Shown: one piece after another, positions 44,619 to 53,650 of the stretch
Numbering within the stretch: position 1 is the stretch's first letter
How the letters are laid out: every line of letters starts with the position of its first letter
DNA from: DYMC01 sp035406705
Lineage (GTDB): Bacteria > Verrucomicrobiota > Lentisphaeria > Victivallales > GWF2-50-93
Length of the DNA: 64,000 nucleotides
Direction of reading: 5' to 3'
Assembly (NCBI GenBank): GCA_964426675.1
Contig: CAYRRM010000003.1
Coordinates: forward strand, 96,806-160,805
The notes under the pieces: model-generated
What the model saw: the letters and a program-made list of their open reading frames with translations, nothing else
What the model was told of the DNA's origin: nothing
Databases searched by the model: none
Position numbers and translations under genes: made by a program

Positions 44619-45914
44619 CTACTCCAAATCTTCAATTCTTATTAATGTTAACTTTTGACGAACAAAACTAAATTTTTCAATTTCTGTTACCGCTTCACGA
44701 ATAAGTTTTTCTTTCGCCTTATGAGTAAGAATTACAAGAGACGTTACATTAGACTGGTTTTCTTCTGTTTGAAAAATACTTGAAATACTGATGCTTTTTG
44801 TTCCTAAAACAGATGATACCGATGCAATTACTCCCGGTTTATCAAAAACATTTACCCTTAAATAATAGCGGGTAATGATATCTTCCATTGGAATAATATG
44901 CCTGAACTGTCTCCCAATGCGGAATGAAGGGACCCTGCGATGGGAACCAAATTTGAGGTTTAAACATACATCAACAATGTCTGCTACTACTGCACTTGCC
45001 GTTGCATCACGCCCAGCTCCTCTTCCATAGAATAGCGTTTCTCCTACAGGATTACCTTTTATTCTTACTCCATTAAAGACATCTGATACGTTTGCCAGCA
45101 TAGTATTCTTACGTATTAAAGCTGGATGAACCCTGACTTGAACATCTTCGTTTTGTTGTTTTATTATTGCAAGCAATTTCAATTTATATCCAAGAGTAGA
45201 GGCAAATCTTATATCATCTATCGATATTTTATCAACGCCTTCTTTGTAGATAGGCTTTATTCCAAACCATTCCCCATAAGCAAGAGATGCGAGTATTGCA
45301 GTTTTATGAACTGTATCAGTCCCGTCTATATCAAGGGTGGGATTTGCTTCTGCATACCCCATTTTTTTTGCTTCAGACAAGGCGGAATTAAAATTCCGAT
45401 TTTCATTTTCCATTTTTGTTAAAATATAATTGCAGGTTCCATTTAATATGGCGTGAATACTCTGAATTTTATTAGCTACGAAACCTTCTCGTAAAGCTTT
45501 GATAATCGGAATTCCTCCAGCAACGCTTGCTTCATAATAAATATCAGCTTTTGATTTTTCAGCGGCTGCAAAAATTTCCTCTCCATATTCCGCAAGTAAG
45601 GCTTTATTTGCAGTTACAACCGGTTTGCCTTTTGATAATGCTTTAAGTATAATGTCTTTTGCAAAAGTTGTTCCTCCTACTAATTCCACAATAACATCGG
45701 ACGTATCTATTACTGCCGATGGGTCGTTTACAAGAATTTCTCTGGGAACTTGTATCCCCCGATCTTTTTCAATATCTATATCTGCAATTCTTGTAACAAC
45801 GGGTTTTATCCCTGTTCGCCTTGATATAACCTCTGCGTTCTCCAGAAGACAGGCTACTACACCAGAACCAACAGTACCAAAACCTATAATACCTATTTTT
45901 ACTTCTTTTGACAT
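44619..45914 (-). CDS. hom: homoserine dehydrogenase
   Basis: 431 residues, the monofunctional form with a C-terminal ACT domain. Reduces aspartate semialdehyde to homoserine with NAD(P)H. The dinucleotide-binding G-F-G-T-V-G-S-G-V is at residues 11-19, the catalytic-region K-A-L-L-A near 103 and G-T-C-N-Y-I-L near 160, and the family marker G-Y-A-E-A-N-P-T-L-D-I-D-G-x-D near 188. The ACT part starts near 350 (V-F-D-K-P-G-V-I-A). First gene of the hom-ask pair. Confidence 0.95.
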   Translation of the reverse strand: MSKEVKIGIIGFGTVGSGVVACLLENAEVISRRTGIKPVVTRIADIDIEKDRGIQVPREILVNDPSAVIDTSDVIVELVGGTTFAKDIILKALSKGKPVVTANKALLAEYGEEIFAAAEKSKADIYYEASVAGGIPIIKALREGFVANKIQSIHAILNGTCNYILTKMENENRNFNSALSEAKKMGYAEANPTLDIDGTDTVHKTAILASLAYGEWFGIKPIYKEGVDKISIDDIRFASTLGYKLKLLAIIKQQNEDVQVRVHPALIRKNTMLANVSDVFNGVRIKGNPVGETLFYGRGAGRDATASAVVADIVDVCLNLKFGSHRRVPSFRIGRQFRHIIPMEDIITRYYLRVNVFDKPGVIASVSSVLGTKSISISSIFQTEENQSNVTSLVILTHKAKEKLIREAVTEIEKFSFVRQKLTLIRIEDLE

Positions 45915-45962
45915 TATAAAAAAACTGATAATTTTACTTTATAGAGGGTGGTAAAGTATATC

Positions 45963-45997
45963 AAAAAAGCAATTATTCAAAGCAAAAAATTATTGCT
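45963..45997 (-). terminator. weak terminator-like hairpin after hydF
   Basis: On the minus strand AGCAAT pairs with ATTGCT across about 18 nt and is followed by TTTTT. It lies between the hydF stop and the hom start. Short stem, so tentative. Confidence 0.35.
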
Positions 45998-46020
45998 CTG
46001 TCATAATGTTCTTTTTAGTA

Positions 46021-47244
46021 TTACTCCAATTCAGATAGAAGATTCTGCATTTCAGGAAAAGATCGGATACTTCTTTTTAGAATTCCCATAAGATGAGCAA
46101 TAAGTATCCCATAATTAGTTATTGGTATAGAAGATTGTGACGCTTTATTAATTCTTGACTGCACATGTTTTCTATTAAGAGTGCATGCACCACAATGGAT
46201 AATAAGTTTGAATTCTGAAAGATTCTCAGGAAAATCATGTCCCTGGACGTGAATAAATTCAAGTTTTTTCCCTGTATATTGTGTTAACCAACGTGGAATT
46301 TTAATCCTGCCAATATCTTCACCAATCGGATGATGAGTACAAGCCTCGGCAATTAAAATTTTATCTCCTGATTTAAGTTTTGAAATTGATGTTGCTCCTT
46401 TTACAAATTCTTCAAGATCCCCCTTTTGCCTCGCCATGAGAATTGAAAAAGATGTCAGTGGAATATTTTCTGGAACGTCGGCAGAAACTTTTAAAAAAGC
46501 TTGAGAATCTGTGATAACCAAAGCAGGTGGATTCTTTAATGATTCGAGTGCAAATTTTAATTCTCTTTCCTTCACTATAATGCAACAGGAATCATTATCT
46601 AATATTTCCCTTATTGTTTGTACCTGTGGCAGTATCAGACGTCCTTTGGGAGCTTCAAGGTCAATAGGAACAACCAGCACTGCAAATTCACCTGGATTTA
46701 ATATTCCTGAGAGAATATTTTTATTTGCAAGAGGCTCAGGTGCTAATTTTGCAATAAGTTCTTTTAGTTCTTTTATATTTTTGCCTGTTTTGGCAGAAAC
46801 AGATATAAAAGGTATTTTTCTTTGCTCTAATCCTCTACTTATTGATTGATTCAGTTCTATAGTATCAATCTTATTAAATATTACTATGCACGGGGTATTT
46901 TTTTGGGAAAATATTTCTACGAGTTTTTCTTCAAAATCTGTCCATTTATCTGGTTCTGAAACAATTAAAGCAAAATCTGTTCGCGAAAAAATTTTTTTTG
47001 TTTTTTCTGTTCTGAGTTCACCAATTTGACCGGTATCATCCACTCCTGCTGTATCTATGAAGAGAACAGGCCCAAGAGGTAAAAGTTCCATCGCTTTCTC
47101 CACCGGATCAGTAGTTGTTCCGGCATAATCTGCTACTATAGAAACCTCCTGTTTGCATATTGCATTAAGAAGAGAGGATTTTCCTGTATTTCTACGACCA
47201 AAGATTCCTATTTGTGTTCTTAATCCACGTGGAGTTTCTTTCAT
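46021..47244 (-). CDS. hydF: [FeFe]-hydrogenase maturation GTPase HydF
   Basis: 407 residues. The GTPase domain has G-R-R-N-T-G-K-S-S at 16-24, a switch Thr in Y-A-G-T-T-T-D-P near 42, D-T-A-G near 62 and N-K-I-D near 125. The C-terminal cluster domain has the HydF-specific C-T-H ... H-C-G-A-C ligands (45 residues apart), which hold a [4Fe-4S] cluster. HydF is the scaffold that assembles the 2Fe subcluster with HydE and HydG. Neither partner nor a hydrogenase lies in the window, so hydF is separated from them. It implies a strictly or facultatively anaerobic H2 metabolism. Confidence 0.9.
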   Translation of the reverse strand: MKETPRGLRTQIGIFGRRNTGKSSLLNAICKQEVSIVADYAGTTTDPVEKAMELLPLGPVLFIDTAGVDDTGQIGELRTEKTKKIFSRTDFALIVSEPDKWTDFEEKLVEIFSQKNTPCIVIFNKIDTIELNQSISRGLEQRKIPFISVSAKTGKNIKELKELIAKLAPEPLANKNILSGILNPGEFAVLVVPIDLEAPKGRLILPQVQTIREILDNDSCCIIVKERELKFALESLKNPPALVITDSQAFLKVSADVPENIPLTSFSILMARQKGDLEEFVKGATSISKLKSGDKILIAEACTHHPIGEDIGRIKIPRWLTQYTGKKLEFIHVQGHDFPENLSEFKLIIHCGACTLNRKHVQSRINKASQSSIPITNYGILIAHLMGILKRSIRSFPEMQNLLSELE

Positions 47245-47275
47245 TACTACTTCTATTTTTTTATACTTATATAAA

Positions 47276-48076
47276 TTAAATTTTTATCAACCTATAAATA
47301 AAACTATCCCGTTCATTATCATAAATTAACTCTGAAAATGATGATGTTTTTGTTACAGAACCTGCACAATACTCACCCCTTCCATTTTTCCCTGTAAATA
47401 TATAATAGGGTTTGTGAACATGTCCACACAGAGATACATCTATTAGCCCATCATTTAGTTTTTTCAAGATATCACTTTGCCCCCAAAGACGATGTCTTAT
47501 ACGTAATAAAGGTTTTTTTTCTATAATGGGATAGTGACCTGCAATAATTATTGGTTTACTTTTATTTTCTATCATTGAAATTATTTTTCTAGAATCATTT
47601 TTTTTTAAAAAACCGCATGAAGAAATCAAATTACTGGGATAACTTTCATTGACGATTATTAATTCAAGTTCATTAAAGGATAATTTTAACGGAAGATCCG
47701 AAAGGCTGAATTTATTTGCATTAAGATATCTAAAAGTATTAAAAAGAGCCTTATTGCATTCATTATTAATAACATAAAAATCGTGATTTCCCGGCAAGTA
47801 AATCAGCCTTTTTGTCTCTGCAAGAGGACTAAGAATATCCACCGCCTTTTTAAATTCTAAAGCTTGTCCCGTTGAAGTTATATCGCCAGTACAAATATAA
47901 AGGTCTGCTGATTCTTTCAACATTACTGACACAGCTTTTTTGAGAATATCTTGATTATGTTGAAAACGACGTCTGAAATAATAATTAAATATGCCAACCC
48001 ATCTTTTATCTAAAAAAGCTTTCCAATCTTCTGCCGGTGCTCCTGCGTGGGAGTCGGAGAAATGAAATATTCTCAT
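47276..48076 (-). CDS. calcineurin-like metallophosphoesterase
   Basis: 266 residues with all five metal motifs: D-S-H-A near 8, C-T-G-D-I-T near 62, L-P-G-N-H-D near 94, A-G-H-Y-P near 175 and C-G-H-V-H near 212. These coordinate two metals in phosphodiesterases and phosphatases. It has no signal peptide. It begins 1 nt inside the end of the Ser/Thr kinase gene (shared base), so the two are co-translated, and a signalling pair is conceivable but unproven. Candidates include cyclic-nucleotide phosphodiesterases and UDP-diacylglucosamine hydrolases; the motif set does not decide. Confidence 0.8.
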   Translation of the reverse strand: MRIFHFSDSHAGAPAEDWKAFLDKRWVGIFNYYFRRRFQHNQDILKKAVSVMLKESADLYICTGDITSTGQALEFKKAVDILSPLAETKRLIYLPGNHDFYVINNECNKALFNTFRYLNANKFSLSDLPLKLSFNELELIIVNESYPSNLISSCGFLKKNDSRKIISMIENKSKPIIIAGHYPIIEKKPLLRIRHRLWGQSDILKKLNDGLIDVSLCGHVHKPYYIFTGKNGRGEYCAGSVTKTSSFSELIYDNERDSFIYRLIKI

Positions 48077-50451
48077 TATTCTAATTCCTGAATGGCGTCT
48101 TTATATTGAGGCAGGTAGCCATATTTCTTTTTGATTTCATTTATCATTAAATCTCTTTCTTTAGCGGACTTTGACAGAGCTTCTTTATACTTTCCACCTA
48201 TATATGCTTTTATAAATAAGTTTGCTTCGTCTTTTAAATCTTTACTTGCATTCATAGTTTCAAGAATATCAAATATACCAAAAAATAATGTAAGTGTAAA
48301 TGCTGCTTCATTATCATTAATACTTAATTTCTGAATAAGTTTTCTATATTGTGAAGATGGTAACTTGAATATTTCATTTTTTACAACTCTTCCCGTTAAA
48401 GTTTCGGCAAAAACTACCCCTTGATGTATCTTTACAACTTTTCCTAAAATGCCAGGAACTATCTCAATATTTGTCTTGATAGTATCATCCTGAATATTAC
48501 AAATTTTATCATAAAAAACTATTGCTTTTTGAACTCTTTCTTTTTGTATTTGTGCCCATTTTGCGTATTCTCTTGCAGTTTCTTTAAATTCTACTTCTAC
48601 TATATCAGGTTCCTTTTCTGCTTTCTCAAATATATCAATAGCCCCTTTCATATTATTGTTATCAATACTTTCTTTAAGAGCTTTAAATCTATCTTCATTT
48701 TTTTTATCTTCTATTTTCTTTGAATATTCTTCAAGCTTTTTTTTAACTTCTTCCTCTCTTTCCTTTTGTAATCTTGCAAGTTCTTTTTCTTTCTCCTCTA
48801 TTTTTTTTCTTTCAAGCAGTTGCAATTCTTTTAGCCTTTCTTCGTCTTTTCTTTTTTGAATTTGCGCTAAATAAGAATCTCTTTCTCTTTGTCTCGCTTC
48901 AGAAAGACGATATTTTTCATCAAGTGGAATATATATTGATAAGAGAGCTTTTAATGCGCTACGTTCACATTTAAATTTAGGATTAGGATAATCTGTAAGA
49001 AATTTTTCTATTTTTGAAAGAATATCTGATTTGAGTTCTGGATGTTCTTTGGCAAAATCAAGTATTTTGGTAACAGCTTCAGTATATTCTGTACTATCTG
49101 GTTCTTCAGAACTTTGAGATGGTTTTTGAATTATAACATTTTGCGTAGGTGTTTTTACAATTGGTTGTTTTGAAGGTAAATTCACATGATCCCGATTTTT
49201 TTTACTCTGCTTCCAATAAGTATAAACAACAGCCGCAACAAGCACAAGAACACAAAGGATAATCATCGCTATAAACTGTCTTCTTGCTTTTTCTTCTTGT
49301 TCAAGTCTCATCGCAGCAGTATTAATTTTTCCACTTCCAGTACGCGTACTAATATTAAATTTTGAACTCCCTGTACTAGTACTACTACCTATTCCTTGAG
49401 TTGATGTTGTTGATAGCGTTGGTAATGGAGATGTAGGTGTGATGCCCTTGAGCTGACTGGTATGAAAAACTATTTTCCCTTTTCTTGAAGAAGAAGAACT
49501 TGCAGAAACCTTTCCTCCTCTCTTTGATATCCTCAGGTCTTTGACAAGTGATTCTGCTGTCTGATAACGATCATCCGGACTTTTCTCCATCATTTTCATA
49601 ACAATTTGAGCAATTGATTCAGGGATAGCAGAATTGAGAGTTCTGGGATCTTGTAAAGGCTCCTGAAGATGTTTTTTCGCAATTTCCAGAGCATTTCTAC
49701 CTGTAAATGGAAATGAACCGGTTAGAAAATGATAAAAAGTAGCTCCAAGACTATATATGTCACTGCGAACATCCATTGGAGACCCTGTAAGTGCTTCCGG
49801 ACTTATATATTGCGGCGTTCCCATGACTTCATCTTGAGTAGTATCAATCTCTCCTGCCACTCTGGCAAGCCCTAAGTCTGCAAGTTTCGCCCTCTGATTC
49901 TTAGATATAATCATTATATTATCAGGTTTTATGTCCCTGTGTATTAACCGCTGTTCTTTCCATGCAAAATCGAGAGCATCAGCAATTTGACGAACTATTT
50001 CACATGCCTGATCTACAGGGATTTTCCCAACTTTTTTGAGAACATCTTTCATAGTTTCGCCTTCAATATATTCCATAGCAAAATAATAAATCCCTGAATC
50101 CTCACCAACAGCATATGCCTGAACAATATTAGGATGATTTAGTTTGGCAGCAGCACGCGCTTCTTTTATAAAACCAGCTACAAAATCATTATTATCAGCG
50201 TATTTCTTCGAAAGTACTTTCAATGCTGCAGGCCTGTCCAAAGAAATTTGATGAGATAAATATACTACTCCCATCCCCCCTCTATCAAGCTCCTCAAGAA
50301 TCACAAAATCATTACCAATAACGACATTTGTACTTATCAATGATAGAGGAGATTTACTAATTTCTCCACATTGCCCACACTGAACATCTATTCCGAGATC
50401 ATTATTTTCAACACTTAATAATGCTCTACAAAATGGACAAATAAATTTCAT
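48076..50451 (-). CDS. transmembrane Ser/Thr protein kinase with N-terminal zinc ribbon
   Basis: 791 residues. Zinc ribbon first (C5, C8, C25, C28), then a PknB-type kinase at about 46-310: G-loop G-G-M-G-V-V, Lys K78 in A-A-L-K-V-L, H-R-D-I-K-P-D-N at 171-178, and D-L-G at 192-194 (in place of D-F-G, common in these kinases). A Ser/Thr-rich linker, one membrane helix near 391-412, a long charged coiled coil near 480-600 and a C-terminal region follow. The kinase faces the cytoplasm. It is upstream of the phosphoesterase and lpxA. Substrates unknown. Confidence 0.85.
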   Translation of the reverse strand: MKFICPFCRALLSVENNDLGIDVQCGQCGEISKSPLSLISTNVVIGNDFVILEELDRGGMGVVYLSHQISLDRPAALKVLSKKYADNNDFVAGFIKEARAAAKLNHPNIVQAYAVGEDSGIYYFAMEYIEGETMKDVLKKVGKIPVDQACEIVRQIADALDFAWKEQRLIHRDIKPDNIMIISKNQRAKLADLGLARVAGEIDTTQDEVMGTPQYISPEALTGSPMDVRSDIYSLGATFYHFLTGSFPFTGRNALEIAKKHLQEPLQDPRTLNSAIPESIAQIVMKMMEKSPDDRYQTAESLVKDLRISKRGGKVSASSSSSRKGKIVFHTSQLKGITPTSPLPTLSTTSTQGIGSSTSTGSSKFNISTRTGSGKINTAAMRLEQEEKARRQFIAMIILCVLVLVAAVVYTYWKQSKKNRDHVNLPSKQPIVKTPTQNVIIQKPSQSSEEPDSTEYTEAVTKILDFAKEHPELKSDILSKIEKFLTDYPNPKFKCERSALKALLSIYIPLDEKYRLSEARQRERDSYLAQIQKRKDEERLKELQLLERKKIEEKEKELARLQKEREEEVKKKLEEYSKKIEDKKNEDRFKALKESIDNNNMKGAIDIFEKAEKEPDIVEVEFKETAREYAKWAQIQKERVQKAIVFYDKICNIQDDTIKTNIEIVPGILGKVVKIHQGVVFAETLTGRVVKNEIFKLPSSQYRKLIQKLSINDNEAAFTLTLFFGIFDILETMNASKDLKDEANLFIKAYIGGKYKEALSKSAKERDLMINEIKKKYGYLPQYKDAIQELE

Positions 50452-50525
50452 AAACTATAAAATTTTACTAAAATTCTAAAATACCTAAACTATACAGGAA
50501 ATATTTATTAAGGCAAAGTAAATAA

Positions 50526-51326
50526 CTAAATTTCTACTTCCTCAACATATTTTGCCCTCCCTGGCATAATACCTCGCTTTGATGATTTTATAAAATCAAC
50601 AAAATGATTAACCTCAGGAGAATGCTCTCCTGATAATATGAGTTCAAGTGCAACACTTTTATTAAGATCCTGAAAAAAATAAGTTTTTATTGCTTTGCGT
50701 ATGTCCATTCTAAGTTCCTGACTAAAGCCCGCCCTGCGCATCCCAATTATATTTGGTCCATATATATAATCGTTCTCTCCCAATAAACAATATGGTGGAA
50801 CATCCTGTCTTATTCTTGCTCCTGCTGTAACCATAGCAAGAGAGCCAATCCTACAAAACTGGTGTATCATACAATATCCACTTATAACTGCCATTGGCTC
50901 AACTTGAACATGACCAGTGAGAGCAGTGTGATTAGCTATAGTCACCTTATCACCTATTACAACATCATGCGCAACATGCACAAAGGCCATTAATAGGACA
51001 TGACTTCCAATAATGGTTTTTAATCCTTCAACAGGAGGACGATGAATGGTTACATATTCACGAATAACAGTATTGTCCCCTATTTCTGTAAATGATATAA
51101 CCCCTGGCTTAAAGGAATGATCCTGTGGTTCATCTCCTATATTAGCCCCCATATAAATTCTACAATTTTTCCCGATTGTTGTATACCTGCCCACATGCAC
51201 ATATGGTTCAATAATAGTATTATCTCCTATTTCAACATCATCTTTTATCACACAATATGGTCCTATCTTACAATTTACTCCTATCTTTACATTTTTTCCT
51301 ATTATTGCTGTCGAATGTATAGTCAT
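50526..51326 (-). CDS. lpxA: acyl-[ACP]--UDP-N-acetylglucosamine O-acyltransferase
   Basis: 266 residues (E. coli 262). First step of lipid A synthesis in the cytoplasm. The left-handed beta-helix hexapeptides run from I-I-G-K-N-V near residue 8 to about 185, and the catalytic His is H120 in H-V-A-H-D-V, followed by a C-terminal helical part. H-R-P-P-V-E near 96 and Y-C-M-I-H-Q-F-C near 150 are normal LpxA positions. The gene shows that the organism makes lipid A; lpxB, lpxC and lpxD are not in the window. It lies 74 nt upstream of the kinase in the same direction. Confidence 0.93.
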   Translation of the reverse strand: MTIHSTAIIGKNVKIGVNCKIGPYCVIKDDVEIGDNTIIEPYVHVGRYTTIGKNCRIYMGANIGDEPQDHSFKPGVISFTEIGDNTVIREYVTIHRPPVEGLKTIIGSHVLLMAFVHVAHDVVIGDKVTIANHTALTGHVQVEPMAVISGYCMIHQFCRIGSLAMVTAGARIRQDVPPYCLLGENDYIYGPNIIGMRRAGFSQELRMDIRKAIKTYFFQDLNKSVALELILSGEHSPEVNHFVDFIKSSKRGIMPGRAKYVEEVEI

Positions 51327-51389
51327 TTTAATACCTAAATCTTTTTTCTATTTATCTAAAAATATATATCATATTTCAAATATTTCCTC

Positions 51390-51417
51390 TTGACTTTATA
51401 TATTTTTTGATTAATAT
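51390..51417 (+). promoter_or_regulatory. sigma-70-like promoter of the 51462 gene
   Basis: TTGACT and TAATAT are 16 bp apart, ending 44 bp before the ATG at 51462. The region also contains the start of lpxA, which reads away from it. Confidence 0.5.
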
Positions 51418-51461
51418 TAATATTTTCAGAAGAAAAATATAAAAATCTGGAGACAAGAGAT

Positions 51462-51809
51462 ATGAATTTCCTTAAAAAACTTTTTATGAATAAAAAAGAT
51501 AGCAAAAATCAATCCTGTCCACCTAAATTTTTGGATGAAATAAACGATAAAGTATCCCATACAATTCCAATAACAAGAACAAGCCCCAAAGAACATTACA
51601 TTATCAAGCACAATGGCGAATACATGATTTTTGATTCAAAAGAGGAAATGCCAGAAGAAGTCAGAAAAGGATTTAATGAAATTGAAGCTGTTGAAAATGT
51701 ATCAAGCATATATAATGTAATAATAGATGGAAAAAGATATAGATTTACTAACTTTCATGATATACCAGAAAACATCAGAAAAGTCATTGAAGAAAAAAGA
51801 AAAAATTGA
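51462..51809 (+). CDS. small hypothetical protein with a duplicated motif
   Basis: 115 residues, not recognised. Two related units are visible: E-Y-M-I-F-D-S-K-E-E-M-P-E-E-V-R-K near 49-66, and R-Y-R-F-T-N-F-H-D-I-P-E-N-I-R-K near 91-107. Each is a Y-x-x-x-(D/F) strand, a proline helix cap and a basic helix. The N-terminus is Lys-rich and the rest has no signal or membrane part. A good binding site (GGAG 9 nt upstream) supports the start. Monocistronic, divergent from lpxA. Confidence 0.7.
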   Translation: MNFLKKLFMNKKDSKNQSCPPKFLDEINDKVSHTIPITRTSPKEHYIIKHNGEYMIFDSKEEMPEEVRKGFNEIEAVENVSSIYNVIIDGKRYRFTNFHDIPENIRKVIEEKRKN

Positions 51810-51894
51810 AAAAATTATTCCATTTTTCTCTTTCTTCTTACATCAGTCATCCCAGAAATCAATGATAACAATTTAACAACATAATTTAAAGTCA

Positions 51895-53268
51895 ATGAAT
51901 AACTTTTTATCTGAAAAAAAATATTTATTATCCTCTAAATCAGCAAGAAAAATATATAACGAAATAAAAACATTACCCATAGTTGATCCTCATAACCATG
52001 CAAATGTAAATGAAATAAATAAAAACCAAAATTATCCTGATATATGGCAATTATTTGCAGCAACAGACCACTATATCTGGGAAGTTATGAGAAAAAGAGG
52101 AGTTCCTGAATCACATATTACAGGATCAGCAACTAACAAAGAAAAGTGGTTTAAATTAGCTGAAGTGTTCCCGGAATTTGCAGGAAATCCAGCTTATGAA
52201 TGGATGCATCTTGACCTATTCCGATATCTGAATATAAAACACCTTATCTGCATTGAAAATGCGACAAAAATATGGGATGAAAGCCTTAAAATACTTCAGA
52301 AAGAAAATAAAAAACCTCTTAATTTGTTAAAAAAAATGAATATAGAAACAATGTGTTCTACTGATGATCCAGCAGATACTCTATCAGACCATAATGAACT
52401 TAATGCTAAACTTAGCAGGTTTTTTGTTCGTCCAACCTGGCGCCCGGATAAAATAATGAATATTTTTGCTCACGACTGGATTGACTCCATCAAAAAACTT
52501 GAAAAAAGATTTGCAACTGAAATAAACTCGGTCTATGAACTAATGGATGTTTTGCGAAAATCGCACGATTATTTTGCAGAACATGGCTGTATTGCAAGTG
52601 ATCATGGAGTAGAAGTGCCACCCACTGGAACTGGTAATGAAGATCAAGCAGATAAAATTTTTAAAATGGCTAAAAGTGGGGTTGTCCCATCTATGGAAGA
52701 ATCAAAAATCTATATGAACTGGATATTTGGTGAGTTTGCAAAACTTGACTCTGAAAAAAATTGGGTATTCCAGATACATATAGGAGCTGTCAGGGACGTA
52801 AGAGATTATCTGTTTAAAACTATTGGACGCGATTCGGGCGGAGATATTTCAAATCATTTCCTTGATATTGTTCCACCCCTATTAAAATTACTAAATAGAT
52901 TTGATAAAAAACTTAAAGTCGTCCTGTATTGCCTTGATCCAGGACATCAACCAAGTCTGGCAACTATTGCAAGAGCCTTCGGAGAAAATGTCAGACTCGG
53001 TTCGGCGTGGTGGCTTTGCGATACTCCTATAGGAATGCGAAGACAACTCGAATATATATCATCCGTAGACCTTTTTGCGAATTTCGCAGGCATGGTTTCT
53101 GATTCAAGAAAAATATTATCATATGGTTCAAGATTTGAAATGTTTAGAAGAATATTAGCTGATGTCCTTGGCAATATGGTTGAACTTGGGCAAATGCCGG
53201 AAAAAACAGCTATAATGTTAGCAGAGAAAATGTCTTATTCTGAACCTAAAAAATTTTTCGGATTATAA
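51895..53268 (+). CDS. uxaC: uronate isomerase (glucuronate/galacturonate isomerase)
   Basis: 457 residues, near the usual 470. The first step of glucuronate and galacturonate degradation; a TIM-barrel amidohydrolase-superfamily isomerase. D-P-H-N-H at 31-35 holds metal-binding His, D-H-Y-I-W near 58 and R-K-R-G-V-P-E near 65 match the family, and C-S-T-D-D-P-A near 148, H-I-G-A near 300 and W-W-L-C-D-T-P near 385 are typical active-site segments. Its presence suggests use of pectin- or glycan-derived uronic acids. Two exact 13-bp palindromes lie in it. Other genes of the pathway are not in the window. Confidence 0.9.
   Translation: MNNFLSEKKYLLSSKSARKIYNEIKTLPIVDPHNHANVNEINKNQNYPDIWQLFAATDHYIWEVMRKRGVPESHITGSATNKEKWFKLAEVFPEFAGNPAYEWMHLDLFRYLNIKHLICIENATKIWDESLKILQKENKKPLNLLKKMNIETMCSTDDPADTLSDHNELNAKLSRFFVRPTWRPDKIMNIFAHDWIDSIKKLEKRFATEINSVYELMDVLRKSHDYFAEHGCIASDHGVEVPPTGTGNEDQADKIFKMAKSGVVPSMEESKIYMNWIFGEFAKLDSEKNWVFQIHIGAVRDVRDYLFKTIGRDSGGDISNHFLDIVPPLLKLLNRFDKKLKVVLYCLDPGHQPSLATIARAFGENVRLGSAWWLCDTPIGMRRQLEYISSVDLFANFAGMVSDSRKILSYGSRFEMFRRILADVLGNMVELGQMPEKTAIMLAEKMSYSEPKKFFGL
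52553..52565. repeat. 13-bp palindrome TGCGAAAATCGCA
   Basis: Exact copy, spacer AAA, in uxaC; the alternative frame (L-R-K-S-H). Confidence 0.8.
53076..53088. repeat. 13-bp palindrome TGCGAATTTCGCA
   Basis: Exact copy, spacer ATT, in uxaC, 510 bp from the last; encodes A-N-F-A. Confidence 0.8.
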
Positions 53269-53329
53269 TAAATCTTCTTTTAAAAATTTGAATAACTATA
53301 ATAATACCTAAAATAGGAGAAACTAAAAA

Positions 53330-53650
53330 ATGAAAAAATTTTGGGGAATTACCGCAATTATTGCGGTTGTCGGGTTAATAGTAGGTTGTGAGGACACAAA
53401 TGCAAGAGCTTCTATAGATGCTCAAAGTAAAAAAATAGACGAACTAACAAATGAAACCATGATTCTTAGATCTGAAATTCAAACTTTAAAAAGTCAAATC
53501 GCTGAAAATAACGATAAAATCAGTAAAATTGCTCTTTACTTAAAAAAGAAAGAAATGCAAGCTTCAACAAAATCTACCAATATTCAATCTCCTAAGGCTA
53601 CACAGACACAACAAAAAAATAACACAGCAAAAACGAGTCCAAAAAGATGA
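53330..53650 (+). CDS. small coiled-coil lipoprotein
   Basis: 106 residues. The N-terminal K-K, a hydrophobic stretch and L-I-V-G-C (lipobox, Cys at about 20) mark a lipoprotein. Residues 30-78 form a heptad coiled coil (Q-S-K-K-I-D-E-L-x-N-E-T), followed by a Gln/Thr/Lys tail. Comparable small coiled-coil lipoproteins tether the envelope, as Lpp does, but there is no sequence proof of that. AGGAG 8-9 nt upstream supports the start; the next gene overlaps by 4 nt. Confidence 0.75.
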   Translation: MKKFWGITAIIAVVGLIVGCEDTNARASIDAQSKKIDELTNETMILRSEIQTLKSQIAENNDKISKIALYLKKKEMQASTKSTNIQSPKATQTQQKNNTAKTSPKR

